Source: Erythroxylum novogranatense
Taxonomy: Eukaryota > Streptophyta > Magnoliopsida > Malpighiales > Erythroxylaceae
Reading direction: 5' to 3'
NCBI GenBank assembly: GCA_029891385.1
Contig: CM057230.1
Coordinates: forward strand, 16,629,372 to 16,693,371
DNA: 64,000 nt
Shown here in pieces: positions 1 to 12,301 of the stretch. Made by a program: the position numbers and the translations under genes. The notes under the pieces are model-generated. The model was not told where the DNA came from, did not search any database, and was given only the letters and a program-made list of their open reading frames with translations. Every line of letters starts with the position of its first letter. Position 1 is the stretch's first letter.

Positions 1-877
1 CATGACCACCCAAATATTCAGGAATGTCAAAGTGGTTTTGACTAACCTTTCCGTGCATGATTTTTTAGTATAATTCAATCCTTTCATTAACCAATGTTCC
101 AATTAGATATAGAGCATGGAATTAATGTCTACTCTATTTTGAGTCCAATTATATTAGTTCTCCGTTGATAGCTATTAATTCAATTAATGATATTTGTAAA
201 CTGTTTACAAAATATCATTCCACCTTGGTCAAGGATTTCCCGAATCAATATTAATCGAGAATAACGAAATATTCTCCCTAATTACTTTAGGATAATAAAT
301 CATATCTTGATCATTCGACTATCTCCATATAATGAATGCTATATCCAATGACTACCGTTTAAACGACCTTTGATAAAATAGATCACGAGTAGTATCAAAA
401 CATAGCAATTCTCATACAAGATAACTTTGATGACCTCAAGTCAAATGATCACTTATACAATCATCACAATGATAATTCCATAGACATACAAGTAATCTTC
501 CAAATGGATTTTTCATATCGGGTATGTTCAGTGAACTTGTTCTCTAGCAAGCACCCACACGTTTGTTTAAGTATCTCTATACTTTAGCCTATAAGATCGA
601 CAACTTCCTTCATAAGAAAAACAAAACGTGTGTTAGTCTTTTAACCTTCTATTAATGTCCAATGTTACTAGAACAATGACTAGGAACATTTTAGGAATAA
701 TACATAAATGCAATATGAATCTTATAATTATAATCTCATTATAATTTCACTTGCAATGTATAATTATCCCATGGACTTTATAATATACATCTAAACATGT
801 ACAAGATAAAAAATGCCTTTAAATAATTTGTCACTAAACTACAACCAAAGCGATTGGCTGTAAGGCATAAACCAACA
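1..877 (-). mobile_element. Partial LTR of an LTR retrotransposon (clipped by window edge)
   Basis: On the minus strand this stretch begins TGTTGGTTTATGCCTTACAG at position 877 and has no long ORF. The TG start and long non-coding AT-rich body look like the LTRs of large non-autonomous plant retrotransposons. Reading left, it runs off the window, so the inner boundary, partner LTR and target duplication cannot be seen. It could be a 5' LTR of an element lying to the left, or a solo LTR. The assignment rests on sequence style and the terminal motif only. Confidence 0.45.
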
Positions 878-949
878 GTTTGTGTAATAAATGTTATTTA
901 TGTATAGAGGATAAATATGAAGACTCTAGAATTATCATGTAAGTGGTTT

Positions 950-1450
950 TTAAAAGGAAAGAGACATGAAAATTGACATGATAAGCATGGGGCTTGGACT
1001 CTCTTTTGTGAAAGGTTCCAACGCAAAAGGATGTTTGTTGTTTTTTATGATGTGAGTGATCAATCTTAAAGCACTAAGTAATACTGAATCTGATCAATTT
1101 GTGGTTAGGGATGCCTTTAAGCAAAATGACCCCTTCATAAGATCATACCATATTCTTGATCTATCCCCTGATCGTATGTGGGAATTACCAAAGAACCTTT
1201 GTTCTTTATACTATCTGAGGGAGGTTGATTTGTGATCAGACAATTTTGTGGAGATCCATGCCAGTATCAAACAAATTTCTTTGTTGGGATCTTTTTTATT
1301 AGATTACTGTAGAAGGCTTCGACCCTACCACAGCTTCCCACTAGTCTATGTCGATTAAGCGCTACTAATTGAATATCTTTAAAGACATTATTTGCCTTCC
1401 TCCAGATGATTTAATATTCCATCCCTTGGCTAGTTTGATATATGATATCT
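950..1450 (+). pseudogene. TIR-NB-LRR pseudogene fragment (NB-ARC plus LRR remnants)
   Basis: Translation across several frames gives RKRMFVVFYDVSDQS near 1025-1070, matching the kinase-2 region of TNL NB-ARC domains and resembling RVFVVFDDVSDR of the intact gene at 56 kb. ESDQFVVRDAFKQNDPF near 1088-1138 matches the RNBS-B/GLPL linker of the same gene (SHQLFVRYAFKKRQP). Further on, LCSLYYLREVDL and ASIKQISLLGSFLLDYC (about 1200-1320) read as a TNL leucine-rich repeat. In-frame stops and frameshifts are frequent and most of the NB-ARC is missing, so this is a degraded copy. It shows that TNL genes belonged to this locus in addition to the chimera at 56 kb. Confidence 0.62.
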
Positions 1451-1829
1451 GTTCCTATTTTGGAGGGGCTCTACTGTACAACATCGCTCATGTTCTTTAA
1501 GAGGCTAATCAATGCCTGATTTCTTAGCTCGCTTGGTTCAGGTAGCATTCGTGGGGAGAGCGTCTGGCACAATCCTCCTCTTGGTATAAGAAACCATTTG
1601 CACGCTGATGCGCAAGGTGTCGCGTTTAGACATTAACGCTTGTTTGCAGCTTCTCATGTACCAAAAAAAAAGGTCGTAAGATAATGTTCAATGTCAAGGG
1701 TTTCTTGAACTTAAAAGAAAAGGAACACACGTCTAGGGCATATAAGGTGGTGCAAAATGGGCCAAAGTTATAATGGGCATCATATATATTTAGCGTGCAG
1801 GAAGTTAGAAAAATGGGCCAAAGGTAATA

Positions 1830-4590
1830 GAATTCCATTGTGTTTCTGGCATCAAGCTCTGGGAGATACAATTAGAATAAAGCTTCCTTCTGATTAGCTC
1901 ATTATCACGGTCCTTATACCAAAGATCCCTTCGCCCTCTTTGATTACGCAATTTAAGCCTATTGCTTTATGTTCGGTTCTCTACAAGGCCATTCCATGAT
2001 CATTGTGCACATACTCAAACCTTATCTCAATGATCTGGTTGCTCCGACTCAGTGTAGTTTCGTTCCTGGATGATTGATCATGGATATCATTATAATCACC
2101 AAAGAAGTGATCCACACTATGAAACAGAAATCTGGACAGGCAAGGTTTATGGCTCTAAAAGTGGATATGGAAAAAGCCTATGATAGGTTGTAATGGGATT
2201 TCATCCAAGATATTCTCTTTGACGTATGACTGCCTGGTTCTCTTATTAATCTGATCTTGAACTGCATTACCAGTGTTTTCCTTCAAGTTAACTGGAATGG
2301 GGACCTGAGTACCGGCTTTCGCACGTCCAGAGACATTCGCCAGGGTGACCCTCTCTCCCCTTACTTGTTTGTCATGTGTATGGAACGATTACGGCACAAG
2401 ATCACTCAAGCGGTGACCCACGGACGTTGGCAGCCTATTAAACTTAGCAAAAATGGAACGCCGCTGTCGCACTTGTTCTTTGCCGACGACATTATACTTT
2501 TTTTTTGAAACCTCCTTGAACCAGGTGGTCATTATCAGAGATCTTTTAAATGACTTTTGTGCCGCCTCGGGATAACGAGTCAGCCTAACCAAATCAAGGT
2601 GTTTCTTTTCCCACGATGTGATCCTTCGACGGCACGTAGCTTAAGCAGAGCCCTGGGTTTTAAACAGACGAATGACCTCGGTCGCTATTTAGGAGTTCCT
2701 CTTCTTCATGAACTCGTCAGCAAACGGATCTATCAGCACATCCTCGACAAAGTACAACGACACTTGTCAGGATGGACTGCAAACCTTCTGTCTCTAGCAG
2801 GCTGGACCACTTTGGTTCACTTAGTCATAGCTGATCTCCCTAGTTATACTATGCAGACGATCCGGTTACCCCGCCGGCTTTGTAATAAGCTTGAGAAATT
2901 GATGCGTCAGTTTATTTGGAGCTCTTCCAATGGAACCAAAAGGATTCACCTAGTCAGCTAAGAGGATGTTTGTCAACCCAAAGCGATGGGCGGACTGGGC
3001 CTGACGCAAATTTGTGCCACCAACAATGCCTTGCTAACTAAGTTAGGTTGGACTCTGATTGCTAATCCAAATGCATTATGGGTCAAGGCATTATCAGTAA
3101 AGTACAAATTTGACATCACCAATTCCACCACCTCTTTGAGGCCACTGGGGGCTCCATGATATGGCGGAGCATAAAGGCAACTTGACACCTTGTTATTCAG
3201 GGCCTGAAATGGAGCGTCGGAGATGGCGCACGAACTTGGTTCTGGACTGACCCTTGGCTTATAGGAACAGGGCCCCTTACTTCCCACGCCATATCTCCCA
3301 TTCCTGATTCCATTCTCCATTCCAGCGTCTGGGACTTCATGGAATTAGACGATACTTAAAAATGGGACGATTTCCAAACTCACCTTCCATCATCGATTTG
3401 CTGATTAATAGCAGGGAATTTTCCCTCGAAACCCTACTTAGGTCAGGATAAACTGATATGGGGATTTTTCGACTCGGGTCAGTTCACCGTAGCTTCCACT
3501 TATGCCATGATCATAGAAACTGAAGATAACCCGGTTCATGAGGCCTGGAAGGTCATCTGGCAGTGGAAAGGCCCTAAAGGCATTCTCTCTTTCCTCTGGC
3601 TCTTGGCAGAAGGACCGGCTAATTACTAACTAGGAAAGAGTGCGACAGCATTTCACTACGGACGACAATTGTTCTCATTGCCAGCAGGAGGAATCCTCGT
3701 TGCATGTAGTGCGCGACTGCGTAAAAACCCGACAAGTGTGAAACAATTTTCCTCCTCATATCGTTTCACATGTCTTCTACACTATGTCAACGAGGGATTG
3801 GCTCACTCACATCCTCCAATATCACCGCAATGTGTTGGGGTATGACTGGTCCATCCTATTTGGCATTACCAGCTAGTTTCTATGGCAATGGAGAAATATG
3901 TCCCTCTTCGATGATCAGTTTTCTTGGGCAATCTCACTAATTTTTCCTATTTTATCTTATGCAGGTCTGCTCCACCACTCAGCAGTGTGGCACGGTAGAG
4001 TCACGTCCGCTGATCCTCGACCTCGACGGGAACAACTCATCGGATGAAGCAAAGCCCCCACGGGTTGGCTCAAATTAAATACTGATAGTGCATACAAACG
4101 GGCCTTGTCCGTAGCTACCGCAGGTGGTCTTCTACGGGATAGCGAAGGCAATTGACGAGGAGGATTTACTCAAAATCTTGGCTGGTGCACTCCAATCACC
4201 GCGGAACTTTGGGGAGTCTAGACTAGGCTGACCCTCGCGTGGAATTTGGAGTATTGTGGATTGAGCTTGAAGTGGACTCCACAACGGTGATCGATATCCT
4301 ATCTTCCCCGGATCGTTGAGCCAGATCCCTCAACTCTACAGTTCAAGGCATTAATGAACTGCTCACTAGGAACTAGACTGTTATTTATCGACACATCTAT
4401 CGAGAGAGCAATTGATGCGCTGACTGACTTGCTAATTATGCGGGTCATTTTAATGTCAGAGTTACTTTTTTTGACACTACACCTATCGAATACCACATGA
4501 TTCTTTTAAAGGATTTATCGGGAACCTGTTTTCCCCGACTCGTCGTGTAATTTTGGTTTAGTTTCTCTTTATAAAAATAAAGATTTTTGG
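1830..4590 (+). mobile_element. L1-type LINE, degenerate (reverse transcriptase + RNase H)
   Basis: The plus strand encodes a non-LTR reverse transcriptase in broken frames. Visible parts are the fingers (ITQFKPIALCSVLYKAI, about 1938-1990), the palm (MALKVDMEKAYDR, about 2150-2187), GDPLSPYLF (about 2345), and the catalytic box FFADDIILF at about 2475-2507. Thumb and connection regions follow (LGRYLGVPLLHE, about 2680). After 3300 come tail regions and an RNase H-like piece (WLKLNTDSAYKRALSVATAG, about 4065-4120). A run of T after the FADD box causes a frameshift, and several stops interrupt the rest. The 3' end near 4590 is AT-rich with no clear poly(A). No target duplication was found. The element lies between two TNL remnants, which suggests it inserted into the resistance gene. 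Confidence 0.8.
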
Positions 4591-4619
4591 GATTCCCATT
4601 TGGCACCGTTTGTAATTCT

Positions 4620-4985
4620 AGTCATAAGTGTGACGAAGATGTTGGACTTAGGTGCTACTTTCAAGATAACTACAGTCCTTCCACTCTGTTTCAATACCCA
4701 TTATTATCAACGGCAACCTAGTTTGCAACTTCCATAATTTCAATGTTTGGATGTCTAAAAGTTGGCAATATTTTCATCATTATTGCTTCGATATGACCTC
4801 AGTCAAGTTCTATACTTCGTGGGCCTTCAGATCTCCTATACTCATTGCCCTGATGGTTGTGATGGTTTGTGGCAGAGGGCAGAGGGCACAGGGCAACGGG
4901 TATAAGAGATCTGCTCTTACTTTGTGGTGCCAAACGTGGTGTCATAAAAAATTGTGGAGTAAGATTGATTTAAAATCGAAATACA
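4620..4985 (+). pseudogene. Possible TNL C-terminal (post-LRR, C-JID-like) remnant
   Basis: Downstream of the LINE the frame around 4740-4830 reads VWMSKSWQYFHHYCFDMTSV and, further on in another frame, VIKNCGVRLI at about 4949-4978. Post-LRR C-JID domains of TIR-NB-LRR proteins characteristically end in a KKCGVRL-type motif, so this may be the far end of the gene whose NB-ARC and LRR pieces lie at 950-1450. The match is short and spans a frame change, so it is suggestive only. Confidence 0.35.
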
Positions 4986-5235
4986 ATTTATTTGTTGTTA
5001 TTTATTCAGATTTTTCAAAATTACGTAGTTGCTAATTTTGAACTCTAGTTTGTTCCTAATATATGTCACGCTTGGTTGGGGGAAAATATTAAATTTGTTT
5101 TTCAAATGCTACTGTAAATGCCTATTTAAAAAATAGTTAATTCAATAAAGAATTGCATTGGTAGAATTCATTACTTGCAATTTTAGTCCATTAATTGTTT
5201 CCGGTGCTACATATTTACCTTGTGTTTTAGCATCG

Positions 5236-8200
5236 TGATATCAGAGCAGGTCAAATGGCAACCAGCAACAACGCAGTAAATGTCACTCAACTATAAATCC
5301 CTATTTCAAAGGAAAAAATTATCTGTTTTGAAGCATCAATATGAAAACCCTGTTCATACTGCAAGATCTTTGGGAGCTGGTTGAAAGTGGATACCCATAA
5401 ATTGATGATGATGATGATAAGCTGCGAGAGAACAAAAAGGACTCTAAAGCATTATTTTTTATACAGCAAGAAGTAGATGGGAGTATTCTCTCTCTAATTG
5501 AAACAGCAAATACTACAAAAGTAGCTTGACATGTATTGAAAACAGAATATTAAGGTGATTCAAAGGTACTAGCCATTAAACTTCAAACTCTTGCGACAAT
5601 TTGCAAATGAAACATGAGGAATTTGTGTAAGATTTTCTATCTAAAGTCTCAAATATTGTTAATCAAATGAGAACTTTTGGTGAGCAGTGTCCTGATATTA
5701 TAGTGGTGGCTAGAGTATTAAGGAGTTTAGCTCCAAAGTTTGATCGTGTAGTGGCTACAATAGAGAAATCTAAGGATTTTTCTGTTTTGTCATTTAACGA
5801 ACTAATGGATTCTTTGCAAGCACATGGGGCAAGAATGAACAGAACAGTAGAGCAGGGTGGAGAAAAAAAATTTCAAGAGAAGGAAGAGGCCTTTTTTCAA
5901 GCAGAAACGTTACCACCATCTAGGTATAGAGGTCGTGGTAAAGAAGGATATTGAGGTCGAGGTGGTTATGGACGAGGACAAAGGCAGTCCATCCAATGTT
6001 ATAATTGCAAACGCTTTTTTGTCATGTGGCAGCCACCTGTTCAAAAAATGAGAAGCAGGCAAACTATGCTAAACAAGGACCAGAAGAGGAGTTGAGGATG
6101 TTTATTGCAAAGACTGATGATGGGTAGATCTTTAACAACATTTTGTCCTGTGATAGTGGTTGTTTTAATCATGTACAGGAGAACGATCACCGTTTAAAGA
6201 ACTTAATGAGTCATTCAAAGTTATAGTGAGACTTGGAGATGATAAGACAATACAAGTTGAGGGCAAAGGAATTGTGGAAGTCAGCAGCAACCATAGTAAC
6301 GTAAAACTTTTTTATAATGTTTACTGCGTCCCTAGCCTATCGCAGAACCTTTTAAGTATGGGACAGTTTCTTGATGCTGATTTTTTTGTTCTATTTGATG
6401 TGTGGTTAGACACAAAAATTTAGGTCAAGTAGTAGCTAAGGAGCCTATGACACATAACAAATTATTTCCGCTTGATCTGTCTAGAATTACAAATTATGCA
6501 CTTGTAGTAAAAGAAACAGATGAGTCAAGATTGTGGCATTTAAGTATGGCTTGCCTAAGATTGAATTATTGAGTTTGTGTGAAGGTTGCATTTATGGAAA
6601 ACAAAGTAAAAGATCATTTCTTGTAGGAAAGTCTTGGAGGTCATCTCGTTGCTTAGAGCTTGTACATGTTAACTTGTGTGGTCTTATGAAAACTGAATCC
6701 CTTAGTAGTAGTCGATATTTCTTGCTGTTCACAGATGATTTAAGTCTTATGAGCTGGGTTTACTTCGTATAAGCCAAATCTGAAACATTCGAAACGTTTA
6801 AGAAGTGCAAGGCACTTGTAGGAAGCAAAGTGAAAAGAAGTTAAAGATTTTACGTACTGACAAAGGTATTGATTTTTTTTCGCATGATTTTAATCTATTT
6901 TGTGAAGAGTAGGGTATGTATAGGGAGTTAACAACACCATACACATCATAACAAAATGGTGTATCAGAATGCAAGAATTGTATATAGTTGTAGAGATGGT
7001 AAGGAGCATGCTACAAGCTAAGAAACTTCCTAATCAATTTTGGGGAGAAGTTGATACAATAGTATATCTGCTAAATTTATCACCAACAGGAGCTATGATA
7101 GATCAAACTCCATATGAAGCTGGTTAGGTAAGGATGATAATGGGCGAGGCCAGGCTTGTGCCACACCTGGCTTGGCCCATAGTCCGACAAGCAAGTGGTT
7201 GCCAGTCCAACCTTGCGCTAACCGGCTCTTGACGTGGCCAACTTGGGCCAAAGTCGAGTCAGGTCAAACCAAGACTGTCATCTCTATGATCAGGTAGGAA
7301 GCCTTTGGTAAGCCATTTAAGGATTTTTGAGTTCAAAAAACATAGCAAACTTGATGAGAAGTCTGTCAAATATATTTTTGTTGGTTATTGATCTAATTCC
7401 AAAGCATAAAAGTTGTATAATCCTATTAATGGTAAAGTAATAATTATTAGGAATGTTGTCTTTGATGATGAAGTAGGTTGGATTTGGCATGAAAATGAGG
7501 AAGGTGTTTACCTTAAGGAAGATAAGGCACCAACAACCACAACTCAACAGCAACAAGCTTCACCAAACTCTCTTACTTTGTCTTCCCCAACATCATCTGA
7601 TGAGACGCCTCCAAGAAAATTCAGATTATTGAGAGAAATCTATGCAACCACACAAGCTATGTTTGTTGCTGATCCAATTACATTTGAAGAAGCAATACAA
7701 AAAGAAGAATGGAGTAATGCAATGAAGGAAGAGCTTGCGGCAATTCAAAAAAACAAAAAATGGGAACTTGTGGATCTTCTTGAAGGCAAGAAAGCCATAG
7801 GAGTAAAATGGGTTTTAAAGACAAAATACCATGCAAAGAACTGATCTTCTTCTTGTTTGTCTTTATGTTGATGACATGGTCTACATGGGATCTTCTGCTT
7901 CTCTCATTAATGAGTTTCAAATATGCATGAATAAAGAGTTTGAAATGATAGACTTAGGTTTGTTACATTATTTTCTTGGGATAGAACTGCATCAGGTTGA
8001 AGATGGAATGTTTCTCTCGAAGGAAGTATGTTGTTGATCTACTTGAGAGATTCGGTATACTTAACTCTATTGTTACGGCTACACCTATGAACTTAAATGC
8101 CAAGTTGCAGATTGATGATGGCACTAGACCAGCAAATGAAAAACAATTCAAAAGCCTTGTTGGTGGATTAATTTATTTAACCCACACTAGGCCGGATATT

Positions 8201-8765
8201 TCCCTTTCAGTTGGAAGGTTTATACATGCTCCTACAAAACATCATCTTAGTGCTACAAAAAGAGGCTTGCGTTATTTAGCTAAAACCATAGGTTATGGGA
8301 TCTGATATTGTAAATTATCTAATTTTAAATTGGTTGGATTTACTAATAGTGAATGGACATGATGTATAGAGGATAGACGAATCATTTTAGGCTTTGTTTT
8401 CAAGCTTAGGTCAGGAGCCATATCTTAGGGTTCAAAGAAGCAAGCTAGCACAACCTTGTCATCCTCAGAAGCAGAATATATTGCTAAAACTTCAGCATCA
8501 TGTCAAGAAATTTGGCTTAGAATATTGCCAGCTGACCTTGGTCAAGAACAAAATGAGGCAATTGAAATTTTTTGTGATAATATATCGGCAATTGCAAATT
8601 TGCAATGTCAAAAAAAATCTTGTTCATCGTGGAAGAACGAAGCATATTGACACTCAAGCACATTTTACTAACGATCTTGTTTCAGATGGAGTAATTTCTT
8701 TGAAGCATTGTACATCGGACGAACATATTGATGACATTTTTACAAAACTGCTTTCTGAAAGATGA
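5236..8765 (+). mobile_element. Ty1/copia retrotransposon, degenerate polyprotein
   Basis: A primer-binding-like site TGATATCAGAGC (one mismatch to the initiator-Met tRNA type TGGTATCAGAGC) lies at 5236-5247, followed by the gag start at 5255. Gag runs through about 5960 and ends in a CYNC zinc knuckle disturbed by an indel. Protease and integrase fragments follow to about 7300, then EEWSNAMKEELAAIQKNKKW (reverse transcriptase start, about 7705), a deletion of the palm, the CLYVDDMVYMGSS catalytic box (about 7860), and RNase H with SSSEAEYIAK and IFCDNISAIA (about 8456-8600). The end, about 8650-8765, matches the usual copia C-terminus. There are many stops and frameshifts. No matching pair of LTRs could be recognised on either side. 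Confidence 0.85.
7127..7302. mobile_element. GC-rich MITE-like insertion inside the copia integrase
   Basis: The copia reading ...DQTPYEA(W) stops at about 7126 and resumes with GRKPLVSHLRIF at about 7303. The roughly 175 bp between is GC-rich and unrelated to copia, with GGATGATAATGGGC at one end and GACTGTCATCTCTATGATC at the other, loosely inverted. AGGTA appears on both sides and could be a target duplication. Its composition resembles the insert at 28787-29040. Class is uncertain (hAT-like MITE favoured). Confidence 0.45.
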
Positions 8766-8966
8766 ATTCGACTTCAATAAATCAACTTAAATTATCCACG
8801 GCCTCCATATTTAACTATCGCAAAAGTTGGAACATCAGCTAATTACTTTTAACATAAATTTAGATAAGACGTCCAAATGAGGTCGTTCACTAATTTACTT
8901 GATTCAGTTAAATATAGTATCCTCCTCAAAATAAGTTCTCCTTATTTAGTGATCCAAGGTTTTGGG

Positions 8967-8974
8967 TATATATA
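8967..8974 (+). promoter_or_regulatory. Putative TATA box of the small secreted peptide gene
   Basis: TATATATA occurs 76-83 bases before the ATG at 9050 with no other coding sequence between. The spacing is compatible with a short 5' UTR. This is the only nearby TATA-like run. Confidence 0.4.
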
Positions 8975-9049
8975 CATGGCAGATGAAAAATACCCAAGCA
9001 CAGATACCCCATTACGAACAAGAAAAGAGACTTTCAAACCGTAGTTTCC

Positions 9050-9316
9050 ATGGCAAACAAGACGAACATTTCTGTAATCTGTGCCTTGGTGATTATGGTG
9101 ATTAGTTTTGAAGTTGGGAAGGCAAGGAACGTTGCTACGGGATTGCATGGTCTTGAGCTTGAAGGGATGAATTATCACAATGAAACAGGAAAAACTTGGT
9201 GTTGCAACGGCTGGTTAAATTATTGTTGTCATCGAAATGGTGGATCATCTCTTGGCAATGGCTTGGCTCCTGCCATGGCACCAGCCCTTAATGGTGCTCT
9301 TCGACATTTTCCTTGA
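9050..9316 (+). CDS. Small secreted cysteine-containing peptide (unrecognised family)
   Basis: This 88-residue ORF begins with a convincing secretory signal: MANKT, then a hydrophobic core (ISVICALVIMVISF), then a likely cleavage after GKA near residue 25. The mature part of about 63 residues has four cysteines in two adjacent pairs (WCCNGWLNYCCH, residues about 50-61). A glycine/serine stretch follows, then an alanine-proline rich tail (APAMAPA) ending in HFP. A TATA box lies upstream and there are no introns. I do not recognise the family. The layout resembles small apoplastic peptides, but two CC pairs alone do not identify a known antimicrobial or signalling class. It sits between a dead copia element and the 3' end of the NDUFAF3 gene, so chance origin cannot be excluded; the signal peptide argues against it. 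Confidence 0.6.
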   Translation: MANKTNISVICALVIMVISFEVGKARNVATGLHGLELEGMNYHNETGKTWCCNGWLNYCCHRNGGSSLGNGLAPAMAPALNGALRHFP

Positions 9317-9631
9317 ACGCACATATAAGTTGGTCCCATAATACTTCTTCACAACAGATCTCTTCAATGGCGTGCCCGAGATCTGGGTGGTCTATTTTTT
9401 GTTTTTTGTTTTAAATTGTTTTCTAATCAAATTACTTGCAATGTTTTGCTTTCTGGAAATTATTATTAATTTGGATTGAGATCCATTAAAATATATATGT
9501 TTATGGTAAGACGATGTGCTATGCTACATCAAGATTTATCTCATAATTGTTACCTAAGTCTTCTTCAGTCCAAGGTTTTTTGACTGAAGAAGACTTGAAA
9601 TGGATTTCTACAAAAATGTAAACACAAAACT

Positions 9632-11576
9632 TCATGAAGTAACTCCATATGGAAGAACTGCAGCAGCCACTATTCTTCCTTCTTCATTCAGTATATTGTA
9701 TGTCGATGCAGCATTCCTCTGCAACAATACACAACAAAAATAATACAGAAGATTGTAAGACAAAACAAGTAACGTTTGAGCTATAAATTGTTAAACAATG
9801 TAACTGTTATCTTCTATTGAGATTTATCTGTTTTTACAATGGATAAACATGAACCGAGTCACTAACACTGGAACAAGATGCTACCATTTCAAAAATTGAG
9901 CAATATGTCAAAAATATATCATCCAACAGTTGGTTGATATATTTGACGCAGTTGCTACCTTTCGTGTTGATGGCCAACTACTAAACATAGATGCAATATC
10001 AAAACAAGTCAATTAATTGCAAGAAGAGGAGAAAAAAAAACCCAATGGAAATTGCTCTATCACACCGGTGAGAGATGTCATAGGTTTGAATTACCAATTC
10101 GGACTATAACAAGAAAATACAAGTTTCACGACTATACCGAGTCAACAGCTTCTAGCTTCATGCCAGTAGAGCGAATGAAGCTCCTGAGTGCAGGATCTAT
10201 TGGCTGAATGTGCCTCCCACAACCAAGAATTAAAATCTCTGAAATTAAACTCACCAGTGAACAGCCAACAAAGGGAAATTTGGAATGTAGTTGTAAGCAG
10301 TCAAATCATATGGAGATGATAAGCAATAATTCACACTGTTATAATACATTTTAAAACATGATTTCAGTTTGAAATACTCAAGTTACAATCCAGTTTATAC
10401 TTACTATTAAAAGTATCGTAACCTTAAGCATTTTATGTGTCATTCAACCGTTATGAACTCGAACCATAAAACTATTATTAACAAATAGTACTCGCATTCT
10501 AGAGGACCATGTCCACATAACTTCTTGACTGACTTCATCACAAGGCCATCTCATAATACATCTTACATAAGACATGTGTGCTTGCATTCTAATTCTTGAA
10601 AGTAAATAACATTACTCTCGTTCACATGAAACATTGAATGTAAACTCTGGGTGACATTAGAACTCCACCCATCATCATGCTATGCCCCTTCCATTTTACT
10701 CCCAATTTTAGGAAAAGTGAAGTTATCAATTTTTCAGCATCATATATAGTCTAAAGAAAAAAAGAAAGAAAAAGTTCGGTGGAAGTAGCATTAATAAATT
10801 ATGCATTATATATTTTGAGGATTAAGAGTACATAAAGAGGTATAAATGTGTAACAGGAATTTCACACTGGTTCTTTCAGCAACACTGCCAATCTAAGATG
10901 AGAATTGAAGTAGATTCACATGGAATAACTTATCTTGAATCAGAAAAAGAAGCAGAAGGACAGAGAAAGCCTAACTTATACATTCTGATATCAAATATAA
11001 ATGATACTAAGTTGGTCTGAAATCTGACCTGGTATGGGGCGCACAGTTTGGAAGATTGATAAACTGAGATCAGAAAAGTCAAAATAAAACCATCAGATAC
11101 TTGGCCATAAACTGGAAGCTTTCAACGTAATAGAGACGTGAAAGAGATACCTCTCAGGAGTGACTTGAGAGAAGGAAGTGGGAGACCATGACAAGAGCAA
11201 GTTTCCAACACACAGCAAGCTGCCTTCATAATCTGCTCCATTCACTTTGAATCCCGTATCAGTAAAACTTTTGTTTTGTACCCAAAAAAATAAAAAACAA
11301 TTATAACTCCATTCAATAAAAACACCAACACTAGTTAAATGAAATAAATTGAAACCGAAGGAAAAGAACAGAAAGAGAAGGGTACCCCTGAAAACGGAGT
11401 TGGTCATCAGGAACGTTGTTGATGAGATTGATCTGATCGTAGAGAGAAAAGGCGCGTCTCAGGGACGGAAGAAGCAAATTTTGATTGGTAAGGGGTTTGG
11501 ACAATTCCTTACTTCGCAAACTCTGTATCAGCTTTGGAAGCCTATTAGCCACCGCCACCGCCTTGTCTCTCATCAT
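9632..11576 (-). CDS. NDUFAF3: NADH dehydrogenase assembly factor 3 (NDUFAF3, Mth938/DUF498 domain)
   Basis: Five exons on the minus strand join cleanly at GT-AG sites: 11576-11386, 11267-11151, 11063-11029, 10238-10138 and 9718-9632, giving 176 residues. Family members act in mitochondria in assembly of respiratory complex I. The first exon carries a basic, Ser/Leu-rich N-terminus typical of a mitochondrial presequence and then RRAFSLYDQINLINNVP. Exon 2 reads KVNGADYEGSLLCVGNLLL, exon 3 SLSIFQTVRPIP, exon 4 LILGCGRHIQPIDPALRSF, and exon 5 RNAASTYNILNEEGRIVAAA before the stop. These are the signature blocks of the Mth938/DUF498 fold, in order and without gaps; length fits the plant family (about 170-185). 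The start at 11576 is the first in-frame Met pair (MMRDK). The third exon is only 35 bp. No lesions are seen; this looks like a functional housekeeping gene. Confidence 0.92.
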
Positions 11577-12161
11577 TCACTCTCCTTCAAACCCCCAAAC
11601 TGAAGAACAACCCAACCACGAAAACCTGCAAAATTCACAGAATTCAATTCTCCTCAAAAGGACGGAATCCAGAACTTCCAAGGGATACCGTCGGGTCGAC
11701 TCGAATAGAGGCAGTCCATTTTCAACTGATTTGGATCAGAATGGCCCAATGCCCACACTCGTTCCAGCTTTAATGGGCCTTTTGGTGAAGCTTCTTAACG
11801 CTTGACCATGTGTTCGAACAATCAGAGCCTTAATAAAATCAAATGATGCCATCAGCCTGACTAATTCCTTATGGAGAAACAAACATGCCTCTTATTAAGA
11901 ATTTGTAACAGGCGTTTGGTTCAAATTTTATTTTTTATTATAAGTTTTAATTTTAATTTTAATTTCTATTTTAGGTTTTATTTTTCTGTTAATATCAAGT
12001 TAGTTATTGGTGATAATTATATATTAGATAAAGTAAATTATTTTAATTAATTAAATTTATTTAAATATTTTATATAATATTTATTAATAAAAATATTTTA
12101 TTTATTAAAATAAATAATTAACGAGTAATTTTATTTATAAATTAAATTTTAAATATATTTA
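11577..12161. other. Intergenic, 5' flank of NDUFAF3 then AT-rich DNA
   Basis: The first 230 bases are the probable promoter and 5' UTR side of the minus-strand NDUFAF3 gene. A plus-strand ORF here is antisense to exon 1 and is not credible. From about 11930 the sequence becomes very AT-rich with TTAATT-type runs and no coding signal. Confidence 0.6.
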
Positions 12162-12301
12162 GGAAGCGCTTTGGTTCACAAAAGGTAATAGAAATGAAAA
12201 TATAAATGAATATAGTAAAAATGATAATGCAGTATAGCTAATAATGAATCTCATTCCTCTAGTAATCAAGAGGAGTGAAATGTTGCTAAAATGATAGAAT
12301 G

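Noticed and set aside
4751..5035. 94-residue plus ORF as a gene
   Set aside because: It lies in decayed DNA between a LINE and a copia element; part may be a TNL remnant in a mixed frame, not a separate gene.
11485..11805. 106-residue plus ORF
   Set aside because: It lies antisense to exon 1 and the promoter of the NDUFAF3 gene; the minus-strand reading matches a known family.
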